Source: CAIKOD01 sp035543455
GTDB lineage: Archaea > Halobacteriota > Methanomicrobia > Methanomicrobiales > Methanospirillaceae
NCBI GenBank assembly: GCA_035543455.1
Contig: DATKKE010000008.1
Location: forward strand, 1-63,043
Length of the DNA: 63,043 nt
Direction of reading: 5' to 3'
The translations under genes and the position numbers were made by a program. The notes below the pieces were generated by a model that saw only the letters and a program-made list of their open reading frames with translations, had not been told where the DNA came from and made no database searches. Below, piece after piece: positions 8,576 through 17,199 of the stretch; position 1 is the stretch's first letter; each line of letters begins with the position of its first letter.

Positions 8576-9147
8576 AACCCCGGGTGGGACTGATCTGGGA
8601 TGAAAATCTCGTGTTCGGCCGGTTTCTTGAGGAATGCGGAGTGGTCACCGTTCATGTGACGCCCCACCTTCTTGCAGCGCCGTTTTTCAGAGACCGGTTT
8701 TCGGTGCTCCTTGTGCCGACGGGCTTTGCAAATCCCTCGTACTCCCGGCTCCTGCCCGCACTTCGCGCAAGCTCGATGAGGATTAAGCGGTTTGTTGAAG
8801 CCGGGGGCAACCTGCTTGTTTATGGTGCGGCAAGTCGTGGGGAGAATTCGTATGACTGGCTTCCCTTCGGAATATCATACCGGTATGAACCGGTGAATGG
8901 AAAGGTCGATATCGATCCATCCAGTCCATGGGCCTCAATTGTCACCGACTACGAACTTGATCATATCGAATGCGACGGTTTTTTCCCGGAAACAGACGGG
9001 GTTGTCATCGGGACGATGGGGGGAAATGCGGTAATGGTCGAGAAGGTCATCGGAAAGGGTACCGTTCTTGTAACAACCATTCATGAATATCCCTCTCGAT
9101 GTTTTATTTCCGGGTTTTCTGTGCAGGCAGGGGAAACCTTTTTTTAG
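8572..9147 (+). CDS. Glutamine amidotransferase-like (class I) protein
   Basis: This 191-residue protein starts at a TTG that overlaps the rtcB stop (TTGA). The pattern of alternating strands, VLLVPTGF (about 44-51), and then VEAGGNLLVYGAAS (about 73-86), resembles the class I GATase / DJ-1 Rossmann-like fold. However, a nucleophilic cysteine at the elbow is not evident: the elbow reads YGAASRG. An enzymatic glutaminase role is therefore doubtful, and a binding or scaffold role is as likely. It sits between rtcB and a DUF2111 gene in the same transcript. Function unknown. Confidence 0.55.
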   Translation: MKPRVGLIWDENLVFGRFLEECGVVTVHVTPHLLAAPFFRDRFSVLLVPTGFANPSYSRLLPALRASSMRIKRFVEAGGNLLVYGAASRGENSYDWLPFGISYRYEPVNGKVDIDPSSPWASIVTDYELDHIECDGFFPETDGVVIGTMGGNAVMVEKVIGKGTVLVTTIHEYPSRCFISGFSVQAGETFF

Positions 9148-9178
9148 ATGAAAACGAGGGAATTATGAGGTATATCCA

Positions 9179-9601
9179 ATGGACCGGTATATTATTTCTG
9201 CAGGCTCTGTTTCCGCCGATATGATCCCGGTCGGACTTGCACTCCACGAGCTGCTCAACCAGCTCCCCGTCACAATCAGGTCCCGGGACAACCCGGGGAT
9301 ACGCATCGAGGAAGGCAGGGTGGTGGATGCAGCCTATGAAGGGCCGGTCCTCGAAGAAGTACTCAGGGAAAATAAAACGTTAAAAAAAATCCCTGACAAA
9401 GGGCCCTATCGGGGCGTCCCGGTGATAGTAAGTCCTGTCCGGGATGACGACGGCAGGGCGGTATGGGCGATCGGAGTGGTCGATATCACGGGGATATTTG
9501 ACCTTGCGACGCTGATGGAGCACCAGTCTGCGATCCTCAAGCAGGTCTGCGGTAAAGACCCCTGCCCTCTCCCGGGGGAGCAGATCGGTTCAAAAAGGTA
9601 A
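9179..9601 (+). CDS. DUF2111-type methanogen protein
   Basis: This 140-residue protein, which I place in DUF2111 (a family of methanogens), has a PAS/GAF-like alternation of strands and helices (VPVIVSPVRDDDGRAVWAIG at about 82-101), so a small-ligand sensor is conceivable. The ATG at 9179 has a good GAGGT ribosome site at 9168-9172. The gene ends five bases before birA. No catalytic motif is seen. Confidence 0.55.
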   Translation: MDRYIISAGSVSADMIPVGLALHELLNQLPVTIRSRDNPGIRIEEGRVVDAAYEGPVLEEVLRENKTLKKIPDKGPYRGVPVIVSPVRDDDGRAVWAIGVVDITGIFDLATLMEHQSAILKQVCGKDPCPLPGEQIGSKR

Positions 9602-9606
9602 GAGAT

Positions 9607-10584
9607 ATGGAAGCTGCATTCAAAGTGCTTGAAATTCTCGAGAAATCGGAAGGGCCTGTTCCGGGTGAATACATCAGCAATACGTTATCTGTTTCTCAGT
9701 CTGCCGTCTGGAAACGTGTCAAGGAACTGAAGGCGATGGGGTATGATATCTCTGCCTCACAGACCGAAGGATACCAGCTGACCAAGAAGAGTAACCGGCT
9801 CCTTCCCTATGAAGTCCACAAAAACCTCAGGACGAGGTTAATTGGAAAAAAGATGCGATATTTTGAGACGACCCCGTCCACTATTTCCGTAGCCAGGGAT
9901 ATCCTTCTGCAGGAGTCAGCCGAAAAACTAAACGGGCTGGTCATCATTGCAGAAGAACAGACCGGGGGAGTCGGCCGCATGGGCCGGTCCTGGATATCGC
10001 CGACCGGAGGGATCTGGGTCACTCTTGTCTTGAAACCGGAGATCCCGGTAGATCATGTGTTCATGCTGACCATGGCGGGAGCAGTGGCGGTCGCAAGGGC
10101 GATCAGGAAGGAATATGATCTCGGGGCATTGATAAAATGGCCCAATGACATTTATATCGGGGATAAAAAGGTTGCAGGACTGCTCCTTGAACTGTCGGCC
10201 GAGGCTGATACCATCCATTATTGTCTCCTGGGAATCGGGGTTGACGCAAATATATCACAAAAGGAGCTCGTAACGACAGTCCAGGGCAATGTGACCTCGA
10301 TAAGCGCTGAAATTGGACATGACGTAGACCGTGCCGCGCTTCTTGCCCGGATCCTCAAAGAGTTTGAGAGCCGTTACCTCTTGATCGAGAGCCGGGAATA
10401 CGATCCCGTCATCAGGGAATGGAAGAGCCTTTCCTGCACGATCGACCAGCGGGTCAGGATCAGCACCCTTAAAAGCACGTTCGAGGGCGAAGCAATCGAT
10501 ATCGATGAATATGGTGCCCTCGTAATCAGGAAAGATAACGGCCGGGTCGAACACGTCATTGCCGGAGACTGCGTCCATACATGA
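9607..10584 (+). CDS. birA: Biotin-protein ligase with N-terminal HTH (BirA)
   Basis: This 325-residue bifunctional protein has a helix-turn-helix (about 15-60, VSQSAVWKRVKELKAMGY) that would make it a repressor as well as a ligase. The catalytic domain attaches biotin to carrier lysines via biotinyl-AMP: GGVGRMGRSW (the GRGRxW-like loop, about 119-128) and KWPNDIYIGDKKVAGLL (about 178-194). The C-terminal SH3-like domain is present. It is followed by biotin transport genes and then by pyruvate carboxylase, whose carrier lysine is the expected substrate. No clear BirA operator palindrome was found. Confidence 0.92.
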   Translation: MEAAFKVLEILEKSEGPVPGEYISNTLSVSQSAVWKRVKELKAMGYDISASQTEGYQLTKKSNRLLPYEVHKNLRTRLIGKKMRYFETTPSTISVARDILLQESAEKLNGLVIIAEEQTGGVGRMGRSWISPTGGIWVTLVLKPEIPVDHVFMLTMAGAVAVARAIRKEYDLGALIKWPNDIYIGDKKVAGLLLELSAEADTIHYCLLGIGVDANISQKELVTTVQGNVTSISAEIGHDVDRAALLARILKEFESRYLLIESREYDPVIREWKSLSCTIDQRVRISTLKSTFEGEAIDIDEYGALVIRKDNGRVEHVIAGDCVHT

Positions 10585-10627
10585 TCCTGAAATCCCCTTC
10601 AACCCAATAGGTTATGAAGGTTGATGA

Positions 10628-11188
10628 ATGCTGGGAGATCGACGTCGTTCATTGATTATTGCAGAAACGGCTGCTTTTATCGGTCTGATCGCAGTCGGGA
10701 GCTGGATTTCGATCCCGTTTGTACCCGTTCCCTTCACGCTCCAGACGCTGTTTGTACTCCTTTCCGGCATCGTAATGAAACGCTATGCGGTAATTCCAAC
10801 GTCTCTTCTCGTCCTTTTCGGTGCGATGAACCTGCCGGTATTCCATAACGGGGCGTCGGGAATTGGTATCCTTCTCGGTCCAACCGGTGGATATCTTATC
10901 GGGTTCATACCTGCCTCGCTTATTGTTGGTCTTGCATACGAACAGGACAGCAGGCCCCTGCAAATTGCAGGAATTATCGTTGGCGAGGTCGCTCTTTTTT
11001 CGGCCGGAGTCGGGTGGCTTTCGTTCTCGACCGGTATGACCATTATCCAGGCATCAGTTATCGGGCTTGTACCGTTTATCCCAGGGGATATCGTTAAAGG
11101 CTATGCTGCATATGTCATAGGAAAAAGAATAAGGGGTTCAGGTATTGCAATCCAGCCCGGTGAAAAAATCGGGGGCAACGAACGGTGA
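10628..11188 (+). CDS. bioY: Biotin transporter S component BioY
   Basis: This 186-residue integral membrane protein is the substrate-binding subunit of an ECF-type biotin importer. About six hydrophobic helices are evident. The family signatures are PFTLQTLFVLLSG (about 38-50) and GPTGGYLIGFIPA (about 83-95). It lies between birA and two ABC ATPase genes, and its stop overlaps the GTG start of the first. Confidence 0.92.
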   Translation: MLGDRRRSLIIAETAAFIGLIAVGSWISIPFVPVPFTLQTLFVLLSGIVMKRYAVIPTSLLVLFGAMNLPVFHNGASGIGILLGPTGGYLIGFIPASLIVGLAYEQDSRPLQIAGIIVGEVALFSAGVGWLSFSTGMTIIQASVIGLVPFIPGDIVKGYAAYVIGKRIRGSGIAIQPGEKIGGNER

Positions 11189-11871
11189 TCGAACTCCGTG
11201 GAATAAGGCACGGGATCCTGGATATTCCTGCTCTTGACATCGTCCCGGGATCAACGGTTGTAATCGGACCGAACGGCTCGGGAAAAACCACACTCCTGAA
11301 AATTTTTGCCGGGCTTGCAGAACCCGAGTCAGGAACCGTCTCGGTCGACGGAATGCCTCTCTCTTCCGTGGATATCGGATGGGTCGATGAGTACCCGGAC
11401 AAGAACATGCTTTTCGGGCGGGTTTCAGACGAAATAGCAGCGCCGTTGCGTTTTTTGGGAGTACCTTGTCCAGCTGTCCGGAGCAGGGTTCATGCAATAT
11501 CGGATCAACTTGGGATTACATCACTCCTGGACCGGAATACCCGCGATTTATCAGGTGGTGAAAAGGTGCTGGCATCCCTTGCTACCGCGTTGATAACCGG
11601 GCCATTGATACTGGTTCTCGATGAAGCGGATTCCCACCTTGACGAATATTCGACCCGGCTCTTTATGACGATCCCCGCGGGTCCGGTCCCGAAGTACCGC
11701 CTGTGGTGTACCCAGGACATGGAGCTTGCTGCACGTTCCGATACTGTTCTCCTGCTTGAACAAGGTAAAATTACCCATTTTGGTCCACCCGATACGGTTT
11801 TTCCCGATCTTTTGGGTAGCTGTCTCTACCCCTTCTCCTGGAGGTGCGCGGATGAAAAACCTCTTCTTTGA
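11185..11871 (+). CDS. ECF transporter ATPase (A component, BioM-like)
   Basis: This is a 228-residue ABC ATPase. Walker A is GPNGSGKTT (28-36), the signature LSGGE is at 122-126, and Walker B is LILVLDEAD (141-149). It starts at GTG 11185, overlapping the bioY stop by four bases, and its own end overlaps the next ATPase by 20 bases. Together with its neighbours it forms a biotin ECF importer that energises BioY. It is one of two diverged ATPases, as is common in EcfA/EcfA' pairs. Confidence 0.88.
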   Translation: MIELRGIRHGILDIPALDIVPGSTVVIGPNGSGKTTLLKIFAGLAEPESGTVSVDGMPLSSVDIGWVDEYPDKNMLFGRVSDEIAAPLRFLGVPCPAVRSRVHAISDQLGITSLLDRNTRDLSGGEKVLASLATALITGPLILVLDEADSHLDEYSTRLFMTIPAGPVPKYRLWCTQDMELAARSDTVLLLEQGKITHFGPPDTVFPDLLGSCLYPFSWRCADEKPLL

Positions 11872-12553
11872 ACGGGTCGTTTTTGCAAGGGGGGGATTTC
11901 GTCTTAACGCCGAAGGGATATTCGGGCCGGGAATCCACCTGGTAAGCGGCCGGGTCGGCAGCGGGAAATCAACGTTTTCACTTCTTGCTGCGGGTCTTAT
12001 CTCTCCCGAATCAGGGGAGATCCGCAGGGAAGAACTATCCCGGACGATGCTCTCGATGCAGTTTCCCGAATACCACATCACGGGAATAAGTATCGGTGAC
12101 GAGATCAGGTCGTGGGGACTCGAAGTGCCCGGGATCCTTGGGAATGTCCGTCTTAACGGGAGGGAAAACGATGATATTGCCACGTTATCGCGGGGTGAAC
12201 TAAAACGTCTGCACCTGTCCTGCGTTCTTTCAACGGGCGCTGACCTGCTTATCCTGGACGAACCATTCAGTTCCCTGGACTGTTCAGAAAAAAAGTCATT
12301 TTCGTCTGCAATCGCAGGATATGGTTCCGGTATCGTCATTATCTGCACCCATGAGCCCCTCTGGCTTCCCGATGTAGACTGTATCTGGGAGATTCAGGAT
12401 GGATCACTCGTCTGCTGCGGCAAGACCCCGGAAGGAATTACACGATGGGGTAGCGTGCCGGTACACATCAGGAACCTGCTCGCGAAAGGGATAGTCCCGG
12501 AAAATATCTCGCCCCGGGCATTGCTGGAGGCCCGATGCAGGACCCGAGAATAA
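11852..12553 (+). CDS. ECF transporter ATPase (A' component)
   Basis: This 233-residue second ABC ATPase of the importer has Walker A SGRVGSGKST (32-41), Walker B LLILDEPF (132-139), switch His in ICTHEPLWL, and a diverged signature LSRGE (112-116) in place of LSGGE. The start is set at 11852, which has a GGAGGTG ribosome site at 11840-11846. An in-frame extension upstream to 11726 lies wholly inside the preceding gene and is rejected. It overlaps the EcfT gene by 19 bases. Confidence 0.87.
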   Translation: MKNLFFERVVFARGGFRLNAEGIFGPGIHLVSGRVGSGKSTFSLLAAGLISPESGEIRREELSRTMLSMQFPEYHITGISIGDEIRSWGLEVPGILGNVRLNGRENDDIATLSRGELKRLHLSCVLSTGADLLILDEPFSSLDCSEKKSFSSAIAGYGSGIVIICTHEPLWLPDVDCIWEIQDGSLVCCGKTPEGITRWGSVPVHIRNLLAKGIVPENISPRALLEARCRTRE

Positions 12554-13185
12554 GGATATTTGTGGTTATTATCCTCTCCGTCGCCGCGTTTACCAGTGTA
12601 ACCGGGGCGATGTCTGCATTTTTGTACTGGGTGATCTTCACCCCGGGGCTTTCGGTGCTGAAACGACCGGCGACGGCCACATTTTTCCTGATGATCGCCG
12701 TTGTATCCGTCTTCACCCAGATTACGGGAGGAAACGGGCTCTCGTATTTTATCCGCCTGACCGTAATCCTGCTTCTCGCCCTGTACGCATATTACGAGTA
12801 TCGACCCGGAGAATTTCTTTCAGTTTCTGTCTGGACCTTCGGGAGGCGCTATGGTTTCGATCCGGGAATAATCGCCGAGATGAGCATGCAGGGGATCCAT
12901 GACCTCGAAGATGATCTCGGAAGGATTCGGATGGCAATACAACAGAAAGGGAATAAATTCACATTTCGCAATCTCATTCCGGTAGCCGGGATGATTGTCC
13001 TGAACCAGATCAGGAAAGCCGGCGAACAGGCAGATCTTCTCGCTGTCAGGGGATATACACGGGGGGGGACCGTCTGCCCCGTATTCCACCCGGAAACCCG
13101 GGATTACCTCTGTGCGATTATTGCAATTTTAATCCTTATTTTTGCTTTTTTGCCTGTTCGTGATATTTTTATACTTCCACATTGA
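12535..13185 (+). CDS. ECF transporter T component (BioN/CbiQ-like)
   Basis: This 216-residue membrane coupling subunit connects the ATPases with BioY. Hydrophobic helices cluster in the first 90 residues and again at the C-terminus (about 185-210). The cytoplasmic Ala-Arg-Gly motif, characteristic of EcfT, is seen as LLAVRGYTRGG (about 164-174). It is last in the birA-bioY-A-A'-T run. A fresh promoter region of about 60 bases separates it from pycB. Confidence 0.85.
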   Translation: MQDPRIRIFVVIILSVAAFTSVTGAMSAFLYWVIFTPGLSVLKRPATATFFLMIAVVSVFTQITGGNGLSYFIRLTVILLLALYAYYEYRPGEFLSVSVWTFGRRYGFDPGIIAEMSMQGIHDLEDDLGRIRMAIQQKGNKFTFRNLIPVAGMIVLNQIRKAGEQADLLAVRGYTRGGTVCPVFHPETRDYLCAIIAILILIFAFLPVRDIFILPH

Positions 13186-13247
13186 ATTTTTGTGAGGCTT
13201 TAGCTTCCAGATGTGTATAGTATAAGTCCCTATTCGATCGAGGTGTA

Positions 13248-14990
13248 ATGATGAGTGTTGCCGGTCCACAAAAATTACTGATAACAGATACTACGCTTCG
13301 GGACGCACACCAGTCGTTAATCGCAACGCGGATGCGGACTGATGATATGCTGCCCCTTGCCCGCCAGATCGACTCGATTGGTTTTTTTTCTGTCGAAGCG
13401 TGGGGTGGCGCCACGTTCGACACGGCAATACGGTTCCTTGCCGAGGACCCCTGGGAACGCCTGAACCTCCTGAAACAGGAGCTTGAACATACCCCGATAC
13501 AGATGCTCCTGCGGGGCCAGAATCTCGTGGGGTACCGGCATTATTCAGACGATGTCGTTGACAGGTTCGTAGAACTTTCCCACGAGAACGGCGTGGATAT
13601 TTTCCGCATATTTGATGCCCTTAACGATATCAGGAACATGGACCGGTCAATGAAAAAAGTCAAGGACGTCGGGGCGCACCTGCAGGGGACCATCTGTTAC
13701 ACGACCAGTCCCGTGCACAACAACAAGAAATTCATAGAAATGGCCAGGGATCTCTATTCCCGGGACTGCGATTCGATCTGTATCAAAGACATGGCAGGTC
13801 TTATCATGCCGGTCCCGGCATACGAACTGATCAGGGGGATGAAAGACGAGATCGATATCCTGGTTGACCTGCACAGCCATTCGACGAGCGGAATATCCCC
13901 GATGAGCTACCAGGCGGCGATTGAAGCCGGTGTGGATATCCTCGATACGGCGATGTCGCCATTCGCCCTTGGGACCTCGCAGCCTCCGACAGAGAGTGTC
14001 GTTGCTTCCCTGGAAGGGACGCCGCGAGACACGGGGATTGATCTCATTGCCCTCCGTGAAGTGAGAAACACCTGTTTAAAGATCCGGGAACGGTATGAAG
14101 GGCTGATCAATCCTATCTCCGAACGGGTCGACAGCGATGTCCTCATATACCAGCTGCCGGGTGGGATGATCTCGAACCTGGTATCACAACTGCAGGAACA
14201 GGATGCGCTGGACCGGCTGAACGATGTATTTGCGGAAATTCCAAAAGTGAGGAAAGATCTCGGGTATCCTCCCCTTGTTACACCGACGTCCCAGATAGTC
14301 GGTACTCAGGCCGTAATGAATGTCCTTCTGGGTGGGGAGCGGTACAGGAACGTGACCAAGGAAGTGAAGGATTACGTCCGCGGGCTCTATGGACGACCAC
14401 CGGCCCCGATCAGCGATACGATCAGGAACCTGATCATCGACGGCGAAGCGATGATCACGGTCCGTCCCGCCGACCTCCTCGAACCTTCCTACGAGAAAAT
14501 GAAGGAGCAGGCAGTTGCAGCCGGCCTGGTAAAGAAGGAGGAGGACGTCCTTACCTATATCCTTTACCCGGCGATCGCACCCTCGTTCCTGAAGGGAGAA
14601 CGGAAAGTTGAAGAAATCCCAACGAAAAAGACCCCTGCCATCATCCGGGGCGATATGCCAAGCTGTATGGAGGTAGAGGTTGACGGCGAAATCTTTTCAG
14701 TACGGATCGTTTCCGTCGAAGGAAGCACGGTTGCCACCGCAAGTTCCGGCGCAACAAAAATACCCCGCGGGGACATCCAGGGCGGAATCAAGAGCAACAT
14801 GCAGGGAATGGTGCTTGAAGTTGCCGTCAGCAGGGGCGCCGTCGTGAAAAAAGGTGACCTTCTCGTGGTCCTCGAGGCGATGAAGATGGAAAATCCGATC
14901 CACAGCCCTGTGGACGGCCGGGTCGCCGAGATATTCGTCGATACCGGAGATGTCGTCCAGAGCGGCGATGTCCTCCTGGTGGTCGAATGA
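13248..14990 (+). CDS. pycB: Pyruvate carboxylase subunit B
   Basis: This 580-residue carboxyltransferase subunit transfers CO2 from biotin to pyruvate to form oxaloacetate, the anaplerotic entry to the incomplete TCA pathway of methanogens. The TIM-barrel start is DTTLRDAHQSLIATRMRT (about 13-30), IKDMAGL (about 183-189) marks the metal/lysine site, and the C-terminal biotinyl domain carries EAMKMEN with the biotinylated lysine at 546. An adjacent ATG at 13251 is an alternative start; a GAGGTG ribosome site precedes both. It overlaps pycA by four bases. Confidence 0.95.
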   Translation: MMSVAGPQKLLITDTTLRDAHQSLIATRMRTDDMLPLARQIDSIGFFSVEAWGGATFDTAIRFLAEDPWERLNLLKQELEHTPIQMLLRGQNLVGYRHYSDDVVDRFVELSHENGVDIFRIFDALNDIRNMDRSMKKVKDVGAHLQGTICYTTSPVHNNKKFIEMARDLYSRDCDSICIKDMAGLIMPVPAYELIRGMKDEIDILVDLHSHSTSGISPMSYQAAIEAGVDILDTAMSPFALGTSQPPTESVVASLEGTPRDTGIDLIALREVRNTCLKIRERYEGLINPISERVDSDVLIYQLPGGMISNLVSQLQEQDALDRLNDVFAEIPKVRKDLGYPPLVTPTSQIVGTQAVMNVLLGGERYRNVTKEVKDYVRGLYGRPPAPISDTIRNLIIDGEAMITVRPADLLEPSYEKMKEQAVAAGLVKKEEDVLTYILYPAIAPSFLKGERKVEEIPTKKTPAIIRGDMPSCMEVEVDGEIFSVRIVSVEGSTVATASSGATKIPRGDIQGGIKSNMQGMVLEVAVSRGAVVKKGDLLVVLEAMKMENPIHSPVDGRVAEIFVDTGDVVQSGDVLLVVE

Positions 14991-16468
14991 AATTTTTCGA
15001 TAAGATTCTGATCGCAAACCGCGGAGAGATTGCGATACGCGTGATGAGGGCATGCCGCGAGCTCGGCGTGGAAACGGTTGCGGTCTATTCAACTGCCGAT
15101 GAGAATGCCCTGCATGTAAAATATGCAGATGAGGCATTTCTCGTTGGAGAAGCTCCGCCATCGAAAAGTTATCTCAACATGGAACGGATCATCGAGGTGG
15201 CAAAACGGTCGGGAGCCGAGGCAATCCACCCCGGTTACGGGTTCCTCGCCGAAAATTATCACTTTGCAAAACGCTGTTCCGAAGAAGGGGTCATGTTCAT
15301 CGGCCCTTCCTGGCGCACGATCGAGATGATGGGGTCGAAGATCGAGTCCAAGGCGACCATGAAACGTGCCGGCGTCCCTGTCGTCCCGGGCACAGAAGGA
15401 GATGTAACCGATATCGACGTTGCGAAAAAAATTGCCGAAGAGATCGGGTACCCAGTCATCGTCAAGGCGAGTGCAGGCGGCGGGGGCATCGGGATGCAGA
15501 TCATCCCGGAAGAGGAGGCCCTCGAAGAAGCAATTGGTCTGGGGATGCGGGTCGCCGAGTCAGCGTTTGGAGATTCAACGGTTTTTATCGAGAAATACCT
15601 CGTGAAACCCCGGCACATCGAGTTCCAGATCCTCGGGGACGAGCATAACCAGACGGTCCACCTTTTCGAGAGGGAATGTTCAATCCAGAGGAGGCACCAG
15701 AAACTCGTCGAGGAATCCCCCTGCCCCATTATGACCGACAACCTCAGGAGAAGGATGTCGGAGTCTGCAATAGCCGTTGCCAAAGCCTCGAATTACACGA
15801 ATGCAGGGACCGTGGAATTCCTGTACAGCAATGGCAATTATTATTTCATGGAAATGAACACCCGTCTCCAGGTTGAACATACGATCACGGAGCTCGTTAC
15901 CGGGATCGATATCGTCAAGCAGCAGTTAGCGATCGCCGCTGGTGAACCACTACCTTTTGGGCAGGAAGAGATTTCCATCCGGGGTCATGCCATCGAGTGC
16001 CGGATCAATGCCGAGGACCCGCTGAACAATTTTGCCGCCGATCCTGGCAAAATAGTGCGTTACCGGTCTCCGGGCGGTCCCGGAATCAGGCTGGATTCCG
16101 GGATCCATGTAGGGTATGCCATTCCGACAAATTATGACTCCATGATCTCGAAACTTTGTGCGTACGGCTACAACCGGATGGAGGCCATCCAGCGGATGCG
16201 GCGTGCAATCTTTGAATACGTGATTATCGGGGTTAAAACAACTCTCCCGCTCCACCATGCAATCATGAATAACACCCAGTTCGTCGAGGGCAACACCCAT
16301 ACCGGGTTCCTGCAGGAAGAGCACATAGCAAAGACCCTGAACCGCTATGTCCGCGAGGAGGAGACCCGTATTCAGACCCTCGGAGCATCGCTGCGGCAGG
16401 GGAAGGAAGTGGCTGCGATTACAGCAGCGGTAAATGTCTATATCCAGCATAAGAAGGCGGGACGATAG
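14987..16468 (+). CDS. pycA: Pyruvate carboxylase subunit A (biotin carboxylase)
   Basis: This 493-residue ATP-grasp enzyme carboxylates the biotin on PycB using ATP and bicarbonate. It has the N-terminal IANRGEIAIRVMRACRELG segment, the glycine loop KASAGGGGIGM (about 158-168), and MEMNTRLQVEHTITE (about 287-301) with the catalytic Glu/Arg. It is slightly longer than bacterial AccC. The ATGA overlap with pycB ensures coupled synthesis. The pycB-then-pycA order next to birA/bioY makes a compact biotin locus. Confidence 0.95.
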   Translation: MKFFDKILIANRGEIAIRVMRACRELGVETVAVYSTADENALHVKYADEAFLVGEAPPSKSYLNMERIIEVAKRSGAEAIHPGYGFLAENYHFAKRCSEEGVMFIGPSWRTIEMMGSKIESKATMKRAGVPVVPGTEGDVTDIDVAKKIAEEIGYPVIVKASAGGGGIGMQIIPEEEALEEAIGLGMRVAESAFGDSTVFIEKYLVKPRHIEFQILGDEHNQTVHLFERECSIQRRHQKLVEESPCPIMTDNLRRRMSESAIAVAKASNYTNAGTVEFLYSNGNYYFMEMNTRLQVEHTITELVTGIDIVKQQLAIAAGEPLPFGQEEISIRGHAIECRINAEDPLNNFAADPGKIVRYRSPGGPGIRLDSGIHVGYAIPTNYDSMISKLCAYGYNRMEAIQRMRRAIFEYVIIGVKTTLPLHHAIMNNTQFVEGNTHTGFLQEEHIAKTLNRYVREEETRIQTLGASLRQGKEVAAITAAVNVYIQHKKAGR

Positions 16469-16476
16469 GATCGGAA

Positions 16477-16953
16477 ATGAAATCTCTCCTGATCGTATAT
16501 TCGTACCATCACCGCAACACGGAAAAAATTGCCCGGGTCTTTTCGAACGTCCTCGATGCCCGGATAATATCGCCCCAGGAGGTAAATCCCGGAGATCTTT
16601 CCGATTTCGGGCTCATCGGCTTCGGCTCGGGGATATACAGCGGCAGGCATCACGAGTACCTGCTGTCTCTTGCCGACCGGTTGCCGCAGGTGACGGACGG
16701 AAAAGCATTCATTTTTTCTACCGCCGGAATAACAGGAGCGTCCAAAACTGTGAAGGATCATGCACTTCTACGGGAGAAACTGCAATCCAAAGGCTACGTG
16801 ATTGTCGGCGAATTCAGTTGCAAGGGTTTCAATACCAACAGCTTCCTGAAATTTTTCGGAGGAATGAACAAAGGCAGGCCCAATGACGAAGACCTTACCC
16901 TTGCAAAGGAATTAGCGGTGAACCTGAAAGAACAATACATGTCCGGCCGATAA
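16477..16953 (+). CDS. Flavodoxin family protein
   Basis: This 158-residue single-domain flavodoxin-like protein binds FMN as a small electron carrier. The phosphate loop is SYHHRNTEKIA (about 9-19), in place of the usual S/TxTGNT, and the 60s loop is FGSGIYSGRHH (about 51-61). The loop SYHHRNT is typical of a methanogen subfamily of short flavodoxins. It lies 8 bases after pycA and is probably co-transcribed, although no functional tie to carboxylation is known. Confidence 0.82.
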   Translation: MKSLLIVYSYHHRNTEKIARVFSNVLDARIISPQEVNPGDLSDFGLIGFGSGIYSGRHHEYLLSLADRLPQVTDGKAFIFSTAGITGASKTVKDHALLREKLQSKGYVIVGEFSCKGFNTNSFLKFFGGMNKGRPNDEDLTLAKELAVNLKEQYMSGR

Positions 16954-17009
16954 TGCCACAACAAATCGGTTCGCGGATTTCCTGCCATCCTGCCGACGTA
17001 ACAGAACCT

Positions 17010-17018
17010 TTAATATTG
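17010..17018 (+). promoter_or_regulatory. TATA box for tRNA-Met
   Basis: The motif tttaatatt lies about 35 bases upstream of the tRNA 5' end, appropriate for a short-leader tRNA transcript. Confidence 0.4.
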
Positions 17019-17049
17019 CAAACTGCGTTGTTACTATGCACTTTTGTGC

Positions 17050-17160
17050 GCTGCGGTGGCCTAGCTGGTTAGGGCGCCAGACTCATAGGGTTTTCGTGCA
17101 GATCCAGGCGCCATCATCTGAGATATCTGGAGGTCGCGGGTTCGGATCCCGTCCGCAGCA
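17050..17160 (+). tRNA. Elongator tRNA-Met (CAT) with a 37-base intron
   Basis: The exons 17050-17087 and 17125-17160 make a 74-base tRNA with a perfect acceptor stem (GCTGCGG/CCGCAGC), the classic elongator anticodon arm CCAGA-CTCATAA-TCTGG and anticodon CAT at 17084-17086. The intron 17088-17124 lies at the canonical 37/38 position. A bulge-helix-bulge is visible: central helix CTCA/TGAG, with three-base bulges TAG and ATA containing the cleavage sites. Its removal and ligation need the splicing endonuclease and RtcB (7142). The last 14 bases plus 3 flanking bases recur at 20039-20055. Confidence 0.93.
17088..17124 (+). other. tRNA-Met intron (bulge-helix-bulge)
   Basis: This 37-base intron sits between positions 37 and 38 of the tRNA. 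The relaxed BHB is formed by the 4-bp helix CTCA (17082-17085 region) with TGAG (17119-17122) and flanking three-base bulges. Confidence 0.8.
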
Positions 17161-17163
17161 TCT
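17147..17163 (+). repeat. Left att-like direct repeat (tRNA-Met 3' end)
   Basis: The 17 bases TCCCGTCCGCAGCATCT comprise the 3' end of tRNA-Met plus three downstream bases. An exact second copy is at 20039-20055 in the same orientation. An intact tRNA at one end and a partial 3' copy at the other is the standard footprint of tRNA-targeted integration. Confidence 0.6.
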
Positions 17164-17199
17164 TTACTCTGGGTAAAATGCCATCGGCATTTGTCCCAC

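Noticed and set aside
9600..9606. BirA operator in front of birA or pycB
   Set aside because: The intergenic spaces (6 and about 60 bases) show no long palindrome of the known BirA type.
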